A DNA stretch of 25,488 nucleotides from Bordetella parapertussis (GTDB taxonomy: Bacteria; Pseudomonadota; Gammaproteobacteria; Burkholderiales; Burkholderiaceae_D). The notes below the pieces were generated by a model. That model did not search any database and was not told the DNA's origin. It was given only the letters and a program-made list of their open reading frames with translations. Within the stretch, counting starts at the first letter, position 1; each line of letters begins with the position of its first letter. The DNA lies in the NCBI GenBank assembly GCA_945883145.1, contig CAMCXB010000034.1, positions 1 to 25,488 of the forward strand, written 5' to 3'. Below, piece after piece: positions 1 through 8,867 of this stretch. A program made the position numbers and the translations under genes.

Positions 1-1
1 C

Positions 2-142
2 ATCAGCTTGATTCAACAGGTAGTCAATAGCGCTGGCAATCAAGGGCATGCTGTGGCTCGTATGACGAGTGCGAGATTGCTGACATTAAAACCTGATGGA
101 CTTTTGTATGGACCACGATCACCTTTATTTGGAACAGATTAA
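2..142 (+). CDS. C-terminal fragment of an unidentified protein, possibly gamma-glutamyltransferase-like
   Basis: An open frame enters from the left edge and ends at TAA 140-142, giving 46 residues that end in YGPRSPLFGTD. The N-terminal part lies outside the window. The pattern of a GH motif followed about 17 residues later by DGLLYGPRSP is faintly like the end of gamma-glutamyltransferases (GH...DG.LYGA.DPR). That is only a resemblance, and the diagnostic catalytic threonine region is not visible. The frame is followed 29 bases later by a strong palindromic terminator, which supports this being a genuine gene end. The product should be treated as unknown. Confidence 0.5.
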   Translation: MSLIQQVVNSAGNQGHAVARMTSARLLTLKPDGLLYGPRSPLFGTD

Positions 143-171
143 TCCTGTAAGGTAAAAACTAAAGATGAAAT

Positions 172-203
172 AAAAAACCCTGCAAAATTTTGCAGGGTTT
201 TTT
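172..203. terminator. Bidirectional rho-independent terminator
   Basis: A run of six A is followed by CCCTGCAAAA, its exact reverse complement TTTTGCAGGG, and six T. The whole 32-base unit is a perfect palindrome with no unpaired loop base in the linear sequence, so in RNA the central AAAATTTT would form the loop. It sits between the plus-strand fragment ending at 142 and the minus-strand gap gene ending at 220, so it can stop transcription from both sides. Confidence 0.9.
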
Positions 204-219
204 GTTGATGCTTTACGAA

Positions 220-1233
220 TTATTTTGCAGACATTAATGCCATCGTAGTGTCGAGCATACGATTTGAGAAACCCCACTCATTGTCATACCAAGATGAGAC
301 TTTAACTAAACGTCCTGACACTTTGGTTAAGGTTGCATCGAAATTACTGGAAGCTGGATTGTGATTGAAATCCACTGACACTAAAGGTTCGGTGTTGTAA
401 GTCAAAATACCTTTCAATGGACCCGCATCAGCTGCAGCCTTCATGAGGGCATTGATTTCATCCACAGTGGTATCACGTGCAGCGATAAAGGAAAGATCCA
501 CAATAGAGACATTTATGGTTGGCACACGAATCGCATAACCATCTAATTTACCATCCAACTCAGGCAGCACTAAACCCACCGCAAGAGCTGCACCAGTTTT
601 TGTAGGAATCATAGATTGTGTAGCAGAACGTGCACGACGTAAATCTTCATGTATTACATCAGTTAATACTTGATCGTTCGTATAAGCATGCACTGTCGTC
701 ATCAATCCATTGACCAAACCAAATTTATCGTTCAATGGTTTAACTAAAGGTGCCAAACAGTTAGTGGTGCAAGAAGCATTTGAGATGACTGTATCAGAGG
801 ATTTCAAGATACTTTGGTTGACACCAAATACAACGGTTGCATCCACATCCTTACCACCAGGAGCAGAAATGATGACCTTCTTTGCGCCACTCTTGATATG
901 TGCAGAAGCTTTTTCCTTAGTAGTGAAAAAACCTGTACATTCCAATACAACGTCTACACCTAACTCACCCCAAGGTATGTCAGCCGGATTACGCTGTGCA
1001 AAAACTCGAATTTTGTCACCGTTGACAATCATGTTGTCGCCTTCGACCACGACTGTACCAGGGAATTTTCCATGGGCTGTGTCATAGCGCGTTAAATGCG
1101 CATTCGATTCTGCATTACCTAAATCATTGATGGCAACGATTTGGATATCATTCTTTTTACCACTTTCATAATGCGCACGTAGTATGTTGCGACCTATGCG
1201 GCCATAGCCATTAATTGCAACTTTGATGGTCAT
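220..1233 (-). CDS. gap: Glyceraldehyde-3-phosphate dehydrogenase (type I, NAD-type)
   Basis: This 337-residue enzyme oxidises and phosphorylates glyceraldehyde 3-phosphate to 1,3-bisphosphoglycerate in cytosolic glycolysis/gluconeogenesis. The N-terminal Rossmann motif INGYGRIGR is at residues 7-15. An acidic residue in INDLGN (D37) is the usual mark of NAD rather than NADP preference. The catalytic cysteine is C155 in SNASCTTNC, with the partner histidine at H182 in TVHAYTNDQ. Length is normal for the family. The ATG at 1233 has an AGGAGA-type ribosome site about seven bases upstream. It lies 60 bases downstream of tkt on the same strand with no terminator visible between them, so the two are probably co-transcribed. 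Nothing unusual in the protein. Confidence 0.97.
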   Translation of the reverse strand: MTIKVAINGYGRIGRNILRAHYESGKKNDIQIVAINDLGNAESNAHLTRYDTAHGKFPGTVVVEGDNMIVNGDKIRVFAQRNPADIPWGELGVDVVLECTGFFTTKEKASAHIKSGAKKVIISAPGGKDVDATVVFGVNQSILKSSDTVISNASCTTNCLAPLVKPLNDKFGLVNGLMTTVHAYTNDQVLTDVIHEDLRRARSATQSMIPTKTGAALAVGLVLPELDGKLDGYAIRVPTINVSIVDLSFIAARDTTVDEINALMKAAADAGPLKGILTYNTEPLVSVDFNHNPASSNFDATLTKVSGRLVKVSSWYDNEWGFSNRMLDTTMALMSAK

Positions 1234-1293
1234 GTGTGTCTCCTAAATCTAAATATAATGATAAATAATTTTTATGTATTCGTGTTGGGCTTA

Positions 1294-3291
1294 TCAGTGG
1301 ATAACTGATTTAGCTGCAGCTACAACCTTCTCGGTTGTAAATCCAAAATGTTTGAACAAGGCGCCAGCCGGTGCTGATTCTCCGAATGTGTCTATGCCTA
1401 TAACTGCACCATCTAAACCGACATACTTAAACCAAAAATCTGATACGCCTGCTTCAATCGCTACACGAGGTATATTTTTCAGTAACACGCTATCTTTATA
1501 CGCTTGATCTTGACGATTAAACACATCGGCACAAGGCATAGAGACCACGCGTGCTGCGATACCTTCATCGGCAAGCTGTTGAGCTGATTTCATTGCCAAT
1601 TCAATTTCAGATCCAGTCGCAATCAGAATGACGCGTGGTTTCTCAACGTCTTTCAATACATAAGCACCACGACGAATATTCTCTACCTGTGAAGTTGAAC
1701 GTTCCATGTACGGTAAATTTTGACGCGAGAATATCAATGTAGATGGACCATCATGTCTACGCACTGCCTGTTCCCATGCAATCGCTGATTCCACTGTATC
1801 GCAAGGGCGCCAGTTGTCTAAGTGAGGTATCAAACGCAAACTAGAAATATGTTCAACTGATTGATGCGTAGGACCATCTTCACCTAAACCGATAGAGTCA
1901 TGTGTGAATACAAAGAGTGAACGTATCTTCATCAACGCTGCCATGCGCAAGGCATTGCGGCTGTAATCCGAGAAAGTAAGAAAGGTTGCACCGAAAGGAA
2001 TAAAACCGCCGTGCAAAGCAATACCATTCATGATGGCACTCATACCAAATTCACGCACACCATAATTAATATGGTTACCCGCATGGTCAGCACGTACTGC
2101 TACACATTCTTTCCAGTTAGTGAGGTTGGATCCCGTTAAATCAGCTGAACCGCCCAAAAATTCTGGCAAGACCGGCGCAATCGCTTGTATGGCATTTTGA
2201 CTTGCCTTACGAGTTGCTATGGTTTCTTTCTTTTCTATACATTGCGCTATGTAAGCTGCGATGGTTTTATCAAACTGAGCCGGCAATTCACCTTGCATAC
2301 GACGCACTAACTCAGCAGCTTCAGTTGGATATTTGCTTTGATAATTTTTAAACACCGTATTCCATGCCGACTGTATTTGCGCGCCCTGTTCACGTGCATC
2401 CCAATCTTTATACACATCAGCAGGAATTTCAAATGGTGCATAAGGCCAGTTGAGTGCAGCACGTGTTGCTGTAATTTCTGTCTCACCCAAAGCAGCGCCA
2501 TGTACTTTGTCACTACCCTGCATGTTAGGCGAGCCTTTACCAATCACTGTCTTACAGCAAATCAAAGTAGGCTTGTCTGATTTTTTTGCAGCAGCAATAG
2601 CAGCATCTAATGCATCAACATCATGACCATCCACATTTGGAATGACATTCCAACCGTAAGCAGCAAAACGTTGTGGCGTATCGTCTTGGAACCAACCATC
2701 TACTTTGCCATCAATGGAAATACCGTTGTCATCGTAAAGTGCAATCAATTTAGATAAACGTAAAGTGCCTGCTAGTGAACAGGCTTCATGACTAATACCT
2801 TCCATCAAACAACCATCACCTAGGAATACATAGGTGTGATGATTAATGATGTCAAAACTAGGTTTATTGAAATGGGCTGCTAACAATGACTCAGCCAATG
2901 CCATGCCTACTGCATTGGTGATGCCTTGACCGAGAGGTCCTGTGGTGGTTTCTACACCCGGTGTGATATCCACTTCTGGATGACCCGGTGTCTTAGAATG
3001 CAGTTGACGAAAATTCTTAATGTCATCCATCGATAATGCATACCCAGTCAAATGCAATAGCGCATACAGGAGCATAGAGCCATGACCGTTAGAGAGTACA
3101 AATCTATCTCTATCTATCCATTTAGGATCGGTGGGGTTATGACGTAAATGCCTACCCCATAAAGCGACCGCAATCTCAGCCATACCCATAGGCATGCCGG
3201 GGTGACCGGAATTAGCCTTTTGCACTGCATCCATGGCAAGTGCCCGAATCGCGTTAGCCATGTGGGAGGTGTTAGGTACAGTAGCGGTCAT
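1294..3291 (-). CDS. tkt: Transketolase
   Basis: This is a thiamine-diphosphate enzyme that moves two-carbon ketol units between sugar phosphates in the pentose phosphate pathway. With the ATG at 3291 it has 665 residues, normal for bacterial transketolases. NSGHPG is at 27-32 and the ThDP/metal motif GDGCLMEG at 158-165. The catalytic glutamate is E414 in YGVRE, and the second signature GEDGPTHQ is at 470-477. The open frame extends upstream to a TTG at 3339, but that extension has no ribosome site and does not look like transketolase. Another ATG at 3261 (MANAIRALAMD) is possible; I prefer 3291 because related proteins, as I recall them, carry a short polar lead before MANAIRALAMD. No clear Shine-Dalgarno precedes either ATG. 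It is probably the first gene of a tkt-gap operon. Confidence 0.96.
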   Translation of the reverse strand: MTATVPNTSHMANAIRALAMDAVQKANSGHPGMPMGMAEIAVALWGRHLRHNPTDPKWIDRDRFVLSNGHGSMLLYALLHLTGYALSMDDIKNFRQLHSKTPGHPEVDITPGVETTTGPLGQGITNAVGMALAESLLAAHFNKPSFDIINHHTYVFLGDGCLMEGISHEACSLAGTLRLSKLIALYDDNGISIDGKVDGWFQDDTPQRFAAYGWNVIPNVDGHDVDALDAAIAAAKKSDKPTLICCKTVIGKGSPNMQGSDKVHGAALGETEITATRAALNWPYAPFEIPADVYKDWDAREQGAQIQSAWNTVFKNYQSKYPTEAAELVRRMQGELPAQFDKTIAAYIAQCIEKKETIATRKASQNAIQAIAPVLPEFLGGSADLTGSNLTNWKECVAVRADHAGNHINYGVREFGMSAIMNGIALHGGFIPFGATFLTFSDYSRNALRMAALMKIRSLFVFTHDSIGLGEDGPTHQSVEHISSLRLIPHLDNWRPCDTVESAIAWEQAVRRHDGPSTLIFSRQNLPYMERSTSQVENIRRGAYVLKDVEKPRVILIATGSEIELAMKSAQQLADEGIAARVVSMPCADVFNRQDQAYKDSVLLKNIPRVAIEAGVSDFWFKYVGLDGAVIGIDTFGESAPAGALFKHFGFTTEKVVAAAKSVIH

Positions 3292-3376
3292 GTTAGCAAG
3301 ATAGAAAATAAAAGAAAGAAATTCAGCTTGCTCATGCAATTAAGAATGAGTCTTTATGAGCTGTAAGAAGGGCGGA

Positions 3377-3385
3377 ATTTTACCA
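3377..3385 (-). promoter_or_regulatory. Candidate extended -10 promoter element for tkt-gap
   Basis: On the minus strand the sequence reads TGGTAAAAT, an extended -10 (TG-N-TAAAAT) about 86 bases upstream of the preferred tkt start. No good -35 hexamer is seen at normal spacing, which fits the extended -10 class. An inverted repeat lies immediately upstream (3394-3417). This is pattern-based only. Confidence 0.35.
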
Positions 3386-3393
3386 GATAGGAA

Positions 3394-3417
3394 GGCGCTA
3401 TTTACGATCAATACGCC
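3394..3417. repeat. Inverted repeat upstream of tkt, operator-like
   Basis: The arms GGCG-C-TATT and AATA-CGCC pair with one bulged C around a seven-base centre. The element occupies the place where a -35 box would lie relative to the candidate -10 at 3377-3385, so it could be a regulator site for the tkt-gap operon. It could equally be chance. The rest of the 299-base divergent gap between tkt and rsmE shows only AT-rich sequence and two copies of TCGACCA (3531-3537 and 3569-3575). Confidence 0.3.
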
Positions 3418-3590
3418 TCTGTTATGTTTTATTTTATGGTTAATTTTTAAACAAAGACTTAAATTTTAATGGCGCATCTGCAGGCGCTCAGTTATGGTTA
3501 CTCTTATGAGCTTGATTATGGTGTTAGATCTCGACCACCACACTAATCCATCGATTCATTTTCATCTTTCGACCATTTTAAAAGCCCTTC

Positions 3591-4316
3591 ATGCCGCGTT
3601 TTTATTGTCCAGAGCCGCTAGAAATTGGCTTGCAACTCAAGCTACCTGAGTCCATTACCAGACATATTCAGGTGCTGAGACTGACTGTGCCCGACAGTAT
3701 TACCCTCTTCAATGGTCAAGGTGGAGAATTCAGCGCTTCCTTAATTGAGATAACGAAGAATCTGGCGGTAGTGGAAATCAAAGCCTTCTTTGCTCGTGAA
3801 TGTGAGCTAAACCATAGTCTGACTTTGGCGCAGGGGCTACCTGAGGCAAATAAGATGGACTGGATCATAGAAAAAGCGGTGGAATTAGGTGCAACTGCAT
3901 TCATACCACTGGCAGCTAGCCGCTCTGTGGTTAAGCTTACGGCAGATAGAGCTGAAAAAAAGATGCGACATTGGCAAGGCATTATGGCTGCCGCCGCAGA
4001 ACAATGTGGTCGCAACCGATTGCCACATCTGGCCGAGCCTGTGAATTTTACGCAATGGGTAGCGCAGACTGACCTGCATAAACGCTTACTGCTCTCTCCA
4101 CGCGCTACCGTTTCCTTGTCTGATTGGGTCAGGCACCAGCCCGCCCAAGCACTCACGATTATGGTGGGTCCTGAAGGTGGCTTTAGTGAAACCGAAGAAG
4201 AGCTCGCCATTCAGCGCGGTGCCATCTGCGTCTCTATGGGTCCACGTGTATTACGTACCGAGACTGCTGGCTTAGCAGCACTGGCTGCAATTCAGTCACT
4301 GTGGGGTGAGATGTAA
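3591..4316 (+). CDS. rsmE: 16S rRNA (uracil-1498-N3)-methyltransferase
   Basis: This 241-residue SPOUT-family (knotted) methyltransferase methylates N3 of U1498 in 16S rRNA using S-adenosylmethionine. The N-terminal PUA-like part begins MPRFYC. The conserved EQCGRN motif is at 137-142. The SAM-binding knot signature is GPEGG at 193-197 followed by MGPRVLRTETA at 217-227, which is highly characteristic of RsmE. Length is typical. The ATG at 3591 has no convincing ribosome site, but the MPRFYC start matches the family. It runs divergently from tkt and lies 89 bases before ribF, which has its own candidate promoter. Confidence 0.95.
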   Translation: MPRFYCPEPLEIGLQLKLPESITRHIQVLRLTVPDSITLFNGQGGEFSASLIEITKNLAVVEIKAFFARECELNHSLTLAQGLPEANKMDWIIEKAVELGATAFIPLAASRSVVKLTADRAEKKMRHWQGIMAAAAEQCGRNRLPHLAEPVNFTQWVAQTDLHKRLLLSPRATVSLSDWVRHQPAQALTIMVGPEGGFSETEEELAIQRGAICVSMGPRVLRTETAGLAALAAIQSLWGEM

Positions 4317-4362
4317 GACACGGCTCGCGCCTTTATGCAGAGGAAACCCGAGCGAAAACCTC

Positions 4363-4368
4363 TATAAT
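4363..4368 (+). promoter_or_regulatory. Candidate -10 box (TATAAT) for the ribF-ileS-lspA operon
   Basis: A consensus TATAAT lies 37 bases upstream of the ribF ATG in the rsmE-ribF gap. No good -35 hexamer is present at 16-18 bases. A short inverted repeat (AGAGG at 4339-4343 and CCTCT at 4358-4362) directly abuts the box. It would give a leader of about 30 bases. Confidence 0.45.
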
Positions 4369-4405
4369 CAAGGGCTTTCCAATAGTGCTCACAACTCACC
4401 ACTCC

Positions 4406-5383
4406 ATGCAGGTATTTCGCAGTCTTCCCCATGCCGAATCACGCCGCCCTTGTGCGCTAACGATAGGCAATTTTGATGGTGTGCATCAAGGACATAGAAC
4501 CTTGCTCGCCCATCTGACGCAGGCTGCGCAACGTTTGCATCTGGAGGCAGCAGTGATGACGTTTGAGCCACATCCGCGTGAATTTTTTGCGCAGCTCAGT
4601 GGTGACGAAAGTCGTGCTCCTGCGCGTATTGCTAACTTGCGTAACAAATTACAATCGCTAGCTGAAGCCGGTATCGATAGAGTGTTTGTTGAACATTTCA
4701 ATGCACGCTTTGCTGCACTCTCTCCTGCATCTTTTATTCAAGATATTTTAGTTGAAGGATTGCAGGTTAAATGGCTGATCGTTGGTGATGATTTTCGATT
4801 TGGTGCAAAACGCGCAGGAGATTTTGCTCTCTTAGTTGAAGCGGGTAAGCGTTTTGGCTTTGAAGTCAGTTCACTTGCCAGCGTACAGCATGAAAATCAA
4901 CGTATCTCTTCTTCTGCCATACGAACCGCTTTACAGAATAGCGACTTCGAACAAGCGCGTGACTTACTAGGACATCCTTATTCTATTTCTGGTCGTGTGT
5001 TGCATGGCCAAAAGCTCGGTCGCACTCTAGGTTTTCCAACTTTAAATTTACGCATTGCGCATAAGCGTCCAGCACTTTCTGGTATTTTTGTCGTGCAAGT
5101 GCATGGACTAGGTCCATCACCTTTGCCTGCAGTAGCAAGTCTGGGTGTGCGACCAACAGTTGAAGATAATGGACGTGTACTACTTGAAGTACATCTATTT
5201 GATTACAACACACAGTGTTATGGAAAACTCATACGTGTAGAGTTTTTACACAAACTACGTGATGAAGAAAAATATGATGACTTAACAAAATTAACCGATG
5301 CTATCGCAGCCGATGCTAAAGCAGCACGTGATTTTTTTCAGCACCGTAATGAAACAACTTATTCCTTATCTCTTTCGTCTTAA
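4406..5383 (+). CDS. ribF: Bifunctional riboflavin kinase / FAD synthetase
   Basis: This cytosolic enzyme phosphorylates riboflavin to FMN and adenylylates FMN to FAD. The 325 residues carry both domains. The N-terminal nucleotidyltransferase has GNFDGVHQGH at 21-30 and ISSSAIR at 167-173. The C-terminal flavokinase has GRTLGFPTLNL at 205-215, a catalytic glutamate in LEVHLFD (E261), and FLHKLRDEEKY near 280-290. The open frame begins at a GTG (4385) seven codons earlier. I chose the ATG at 4406 because MQVFRSLPHAESR matches the usual family N-terminus. It heads a tight plus-strand run with ileS 54 bases downstream. The last dozen residues are Ser/Thr-rich and not conserved. Confidence 0.95.
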   Translation: MQVFRSLPHAESRRPCALTIGNFDGVHQGHRTLLAHLTQAAQRLHLEAAVMTFEPHPREFFAQLSGDESRAPARIANLRNKLQSLAEAGIDRVFVEHFNARFAALSPASFIQDILVEGLQVKWLIVGDDFRFGAKRAGDFALLVEAGKRFGFEVSSLASVQHENQRISSSAIRTALQNSDFEQARDLLGHPYSISGRVLHGQKLGRTLGFPTLNLRIAHKRPALSGIFVVQVHGLGPSPLPAVASLGVRPTVEDNGRVLLEVHLFDYNTQCYGKLIRVEFLHKLRDEEKYDDLTKLTDAIAADAKAARDFFQHRNETTYSLSLSS

Positions 5384-5437
5384 TTAATTTCAACTTTAAG
5401 ATTTTATTTTCACCGACAGCCTTCTATTTTCAAGCTC

Positions 5438-8305
5438 ATGTCAGATAAAAAAGCAGCCAAACAAGCAGATAATAAATATCCCGTGAATATGACGGAGACG
5501 CCATTTCCTATGCGTGGTGATTTAGCTAAACGCGAACCACAATGGGTAGCGCAATGGCAGCAGAAAAACATCTATCAACGCCTGCGTTCTGCCTCAGTAG
5601 GTAGACCTAAATTTATTTTGCATGATGGCCCTCCTTATGCAAATGGTGATATTCATATTGGCCATGCCGTCAATAAAATATTAAAAGACATGATAGTCAA
5701 AACCAGACAGCTTGATGGTTTTGATGCGCAATATGTACCCGGCTGGGATTGTCATGGCATGCCGATTGAAATTCAAATTGAAAAACAATACGGTAAGAAT
5801 TTGCCCACAGCAGAGGTATTAGCAAAATCACGTGCTTATGCGAGTGAGCAAGTCGAACGTCAGAAAAAAGATTTCATACGACTTGGTGTATTGGGTGATT
5901 GGGATAATCCTTATCTCACCATGAACTATCGCAATGAAGCAGATGAGATTCGCGCACTGGGCAGCATACTCGATAAAGGTTTTGTTTATCGCGGATTAAA
6001 ACCTGTGAATTGGTGTTTTGATTGTGGTTCTGCTTTAGCTGAAGCGGAAGTGGAATATCAAGATAAACGTGATCCTGCGATTGATGTTGGTTTTCCTTTT
6101 GCAGAGTATGATCGCATTGCTAAGGCATTTGGTTTATCAGCCTTGCCTGCACAAAAAGGTTACATCATCATATGGACCACTACACCATGGACCATACCGT
6201 CAAATCAAGCATTAAATATTCATCCTGAATTCACTTATGCATTGGTTGAAACAGTGCGTAATGATGAAACGGTTTTACTCATACTCGCTCAAGATTTAGT
6301 TGAAGCTTGTCTGAAACGTTATGGCTTAGAAGGCAAGACTATTGCTACCTGCACTGGAGTAGCATTAGCGATGATACAGTTTCATCATCCTCTCTCCACT
6401 GCACATGCAGGCTATCAAAGACTATCCCCAGTTTATCCAGGCGAATACGTCACACTAGATACTGGTACAGGCATCGTACATTCCGCACCTGCTTATGGCA
6501 TAGAAGATTACGCTTCCTGTAAAGCGCAAGGCATGGCTGATGATCAAATTCTCAGCCCTGTGATGGGTGATGGTCACTTTGCTTCTACCCTACCTTTGTT
6601 TGGCGGTATGACAATTTGGGAAGCATCTAAACCAATTTGTGCTGCATTAGAAAATGCAGGAACATTATTCAAGCTTGTGATGTTTGATCACAGTTACATG
6701 CATTGCTGGCGACATAAAACTCCGATTATTTATCGTGCTACCTCGCAATGGTTTGCTAGCATGGATCGCACACCAAAAAATGGCGGTGCTAATTTACGAT
6801 CAACTGCATTACAATCTATCGATGCAACACAGTTTTATCCTAACTGGGGTAAAGCACGACTACACGGCATGATTGCAAATCGTCCTGATTGGACTTTATC
6901 GCGTCAACGTCAATGGGGTGTACCTATGGCTTTCTTTGTTCATAAAGAAACCGGCGACTTGCATCCAGACACACCCGCTTTATTAGAAAAAGTGGCGCAG
7001 CTAGTAGAAAAATCAGGCATAGAAGCTTGGCATACTTTAGACATCAATACCTTCTTAGGTGCAGATGCTGCGCACTATGAAAAAAATAAAGACACGCTAG
7101 ACGTGTGGTTTGATTCAGGCACTACACATCAAACAGTATTACGTGGCTCGCATGCTGCTGAATCTCACTTCCCTGCTGATCTTTATTTAGAAGGTTCTGA
7201 TCAACACAGAGGTTGGTTTCATTCTTCACTCTTGACTTCGTCTATGTTAAATGGATGCGCACCGTATAAAGCTTTGCTTACACATGGCTTTGTCGTAGAT
7301 GGCGAAGGTAAGAAAATGTCTAAGTCAAAAGGCAATGTCGTCGCACCGCAAAAAGTTTCTGACACACTAGGCGCTGAGATATTGCGCTTATGGGTGGCGT
7401 CTACTGATTATTCTGGTGAGCTGTCGATTTCCGATGAAATTCTTAAACGTGTCGTAGAAAGCTATCGTCGTATACGTAATACCTTGCGCTTCTTGTTAGC
7501 CAACACATCCGACTTTAATCCTGCAACTGATGCGATCCCTATAAATGAATTATTTGAAATCGATCGTTATGCAATTGCACGTATGACGCAATTGCAAGCC
7601 GAGATACATCAGCATTTTCAAGATTATGAATTCCATCCTGTCGTCGCTAAGCTGCAAATGTACTGCTCGGAAGATTTAGGCGGCTTTTATCTCGACATAC
7701 TGAAAGATCGCTTATATACCAGTGGTGTGTCTTCTGCTGCCCGTCGTTCTGCACAAACAGCGATTTGGCACATCACACAATCACTCTTGCCTTTGATGGC
7801 ACCTATACTTTCTTTTACAGCAGAAGAAGCATGGGCGGTGTTTGCTGATGAAAAAACGTATCAGGCATCACAAGAAACGATTTTCACGCAATTATTTTAT
7901 GCCTTGCCAAAAATTGATCAAGCTTCCAATTTATTAGAAAAATATACGGCAATAAAAACCATACGTAATGATGTATTGAAGCAGTTAGAGGATTTACGTG
8001 TATCCGGCGCGATTGGTTCATCTTTACAAGCTGAAGTAGAAATTTGTGCTTCAGGTGATGCGTATCACTTGCTACAAAGTTTGGGTGATGATTTAAAATT
8101 TGTTTTAATCACTTCAAATGCAACATTAATTCAAGCTGATAACGCTGAAACTGTAAGCATACAAGTACAAGCTTCTGCCCATAAAAAATGTGAACGTTGC
8201 TGGCACTATAGAGCTGATGTAGATTCACATGCAGATCATGTCGGTATTTGTGGTCGCTGTGTTGCCAACTTATTTGGATCAGGCGAACAGCGCCGTGTGG
8301 CCTGA
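5438..8305 (+). CDS. ileS: Isoleucyl-tRNA synthetase
   Basis: This class I aminoacyl-tRNA synthetase charges tRNA-Ile, with an editing domain that removes misactivated valine. It has 955 residues, close to the usual size of about 940. The HIGH motif is at 73-76 within PPYANGDIHIGH. The editing domain carries TTTPWTIPSNQAL near residue 250. The KMSKS loop is at 626-630. A C-terminal zinc finger has cysteines 918, 921, 938 and 941 (CERC...CGRC). The zinc-finger end and overall organisation are those of the common bacterial IleS. The ATG at 5438 lacks a strong Shine-Dalgarno. The order ribF-ileS-lspA is widely conserved in proteobacteria. Nothing is truncated. Confidence 0.98.
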   Translation: MSDKKAAKQADNKYPVNMTETPFPMRGDLAKREPQWVAQWQQKNIYQRLRSASVGRPKFILHDGPPYANGDIHIGHAVNKILKDMIVKTRQLDGFDAQYVPGWDCHGMPIEIQIEKQYGKNLPTAEVLAKSRAYASEQVERQKKDFIRLGVLGDWDNPYLTMNYRNEADEIRALGSILDKGFVYRGLKPVNWCFDCGSALAEAEVEYQDKRDPAIDVGFPFAEYDRIAKAFGLSALPAQKGYIIIWTTTPWTIPSNQALNIHPEFTYALVETVRNDETVLLILAQDLVEACLKRYGLEGKTIATCTGVALAMIQFHHPLSTAHAGYQRLSPVYPGEYVTLDTGTGIVHSAPAYGIEDYASCKAQGMADDQILSPVMGDGHFASTLPLFGGMTIWEASKPICAALENAGTLFKLVMFDHSYMHCWRHKTPIIYRATSQWFASMDRTPKNGGANLRSTALQSIDATQFYPNWGKARLHGMIANRPDWTLSRQRQWGVPMAFFVHKETGDLHPDTPALLEKVAQLVEKSGIEAWHTLDINTFLGADAAHYEKNKDTLDVWFDSGTTHQTVLRGSHAAESHFPADLYLEGSDQHRGWFHSSLLTSSMLNGCAPYKALLTHGFVVDGEGKKMSKSKGNVVAPQKVSDTLGAEILRLWVASTDYSGELSISDEILKRVVESYRRIRNTLRFLLANTSDFNPATDAIPINELFEIDRYAIARMTQLQAEIHQHFQDYEFHPVVAKLQMYCSEDLGGFYLDILKDRLYTSGVSSAARRSAQTAIWHITQSLLPLMAPILSFTAEEAWAVFADEKTYQASQETIFTQLFYALPKIDQASNLLEKYTAIKTIRNDVLKQLEDLRVSGAIGSSLQAEVEICASGDAYHLLQSLGDDLKFVLITSNATLIQADNAETVSIQVQASAHKKCERCWHYRADVDSHADHVGICGRCVANLFGSGEQRRVA

Positions 8306-8333
8306 CGCTGTTTAACATTTTTACTTCTTTGGA

Positions 8334-8849
8334 ATGATGATGGGTAAAAAGAATAGTGGCGATAACAGTCTTAACGTAAGCTCACCACGACTGATGATGT
8401 GGTTGGGCATCGCTGCTATCATCATGCTACTAGACCAGCTGACTAAAATTACTTTTGAAAGAGTATTAGCATTTGAATCCACTAAATTCATCAATGCTTA
8501 TTTCAATCTGGTGATGGTTTATAACAAAGGCGCAGCGTTTAGTTTCTTGGCTGATCAACCTGGATGGCAGCGTTACTTCTTTGCAGCGATTTCCATTGCG
8601 GCTTCTGTTTTTATCATCTGGCTATTACGACGTCATGCTGAGCAAAAATTATTTTGTTGGTCGTTAACCCTTATCCTTGGTGGTGCAATCGGAAACTTAA
8701 TAGACCGACTCGCCTATGGCCATGTGATTGATTTTATCGATCTACACATCAATAACTGGCACTGGCCTGCCTTTAATATTGCTGATAGCGCCATTACCAT
8801 AGGCGCCATATTATTTGTAGTGGATGAATTGCGCAGAGTGAAGCGATAA
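8334..8849 (+). CDS. lspA: Prolipoprotein signal peptidase (signal peptidase II)
   Basis: This inner-membrane aspartyl protease cleaves the signal peptide of diacylglyceryl-modified prolipoproteins. The up to 171 residues contain four hydrophobic segments, roughly at 22-38, 80-98, 107-124 and 148-164. The catalytic aspartates are D124 in GNLIDRL and D151 in FNIADSAI. The conserved VYNKGAAFS is at 62-70. Three consecutive ATG codons (8334, 8337, 8340) could start translation. The GGA at 8331-8333 is best spaced for the third, so the true protein may be two residues shorter. It lies 28 bases after ileS and is followed by coaBC 18 bases on. A client-type lipoprotein (10583-11677) is encoded at the end of the same run. 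Confidence 0.95.
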   Translation: MMMGKKNSGDNSLNVSSPRLMMWLGIAAIIMLLDQLTKITFERVLAFESTKFINAYFNLVMVYNKGAAFSFLADQPGWQRYFFAAISIAASVFIIWLLRRHAEQKLFCWSLTLILGGAIGNLIDRLAYGHVIDFIDLHINNWHWPAFNIADSAITIGAILFVVDELRRVKR

Positions 8850-8867
8850 ACCCTATCAGGCGTATAT

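Noticed and set aside
710..1087. Plus-strand open frame of 125 codons antisense to gap
   Set aside because: It lies wholly within the well-supported gap coding sequence on the other strand and resembles no protein family.
3292..3339. N-terminal extension of transketolase to a TTG codon
   Set aside because: No ribosome site, not transketolase-like; the ATG at 3291 gives a normal N-terminus.
3716..4210. Minus-strand open frame of 164 codons antisense to rsmE
   Set aside because: Shadow of the rsmE reading frame; composition rich in Ser/Cys with no motif, while rsmE has its full set of SPOUT motifs.
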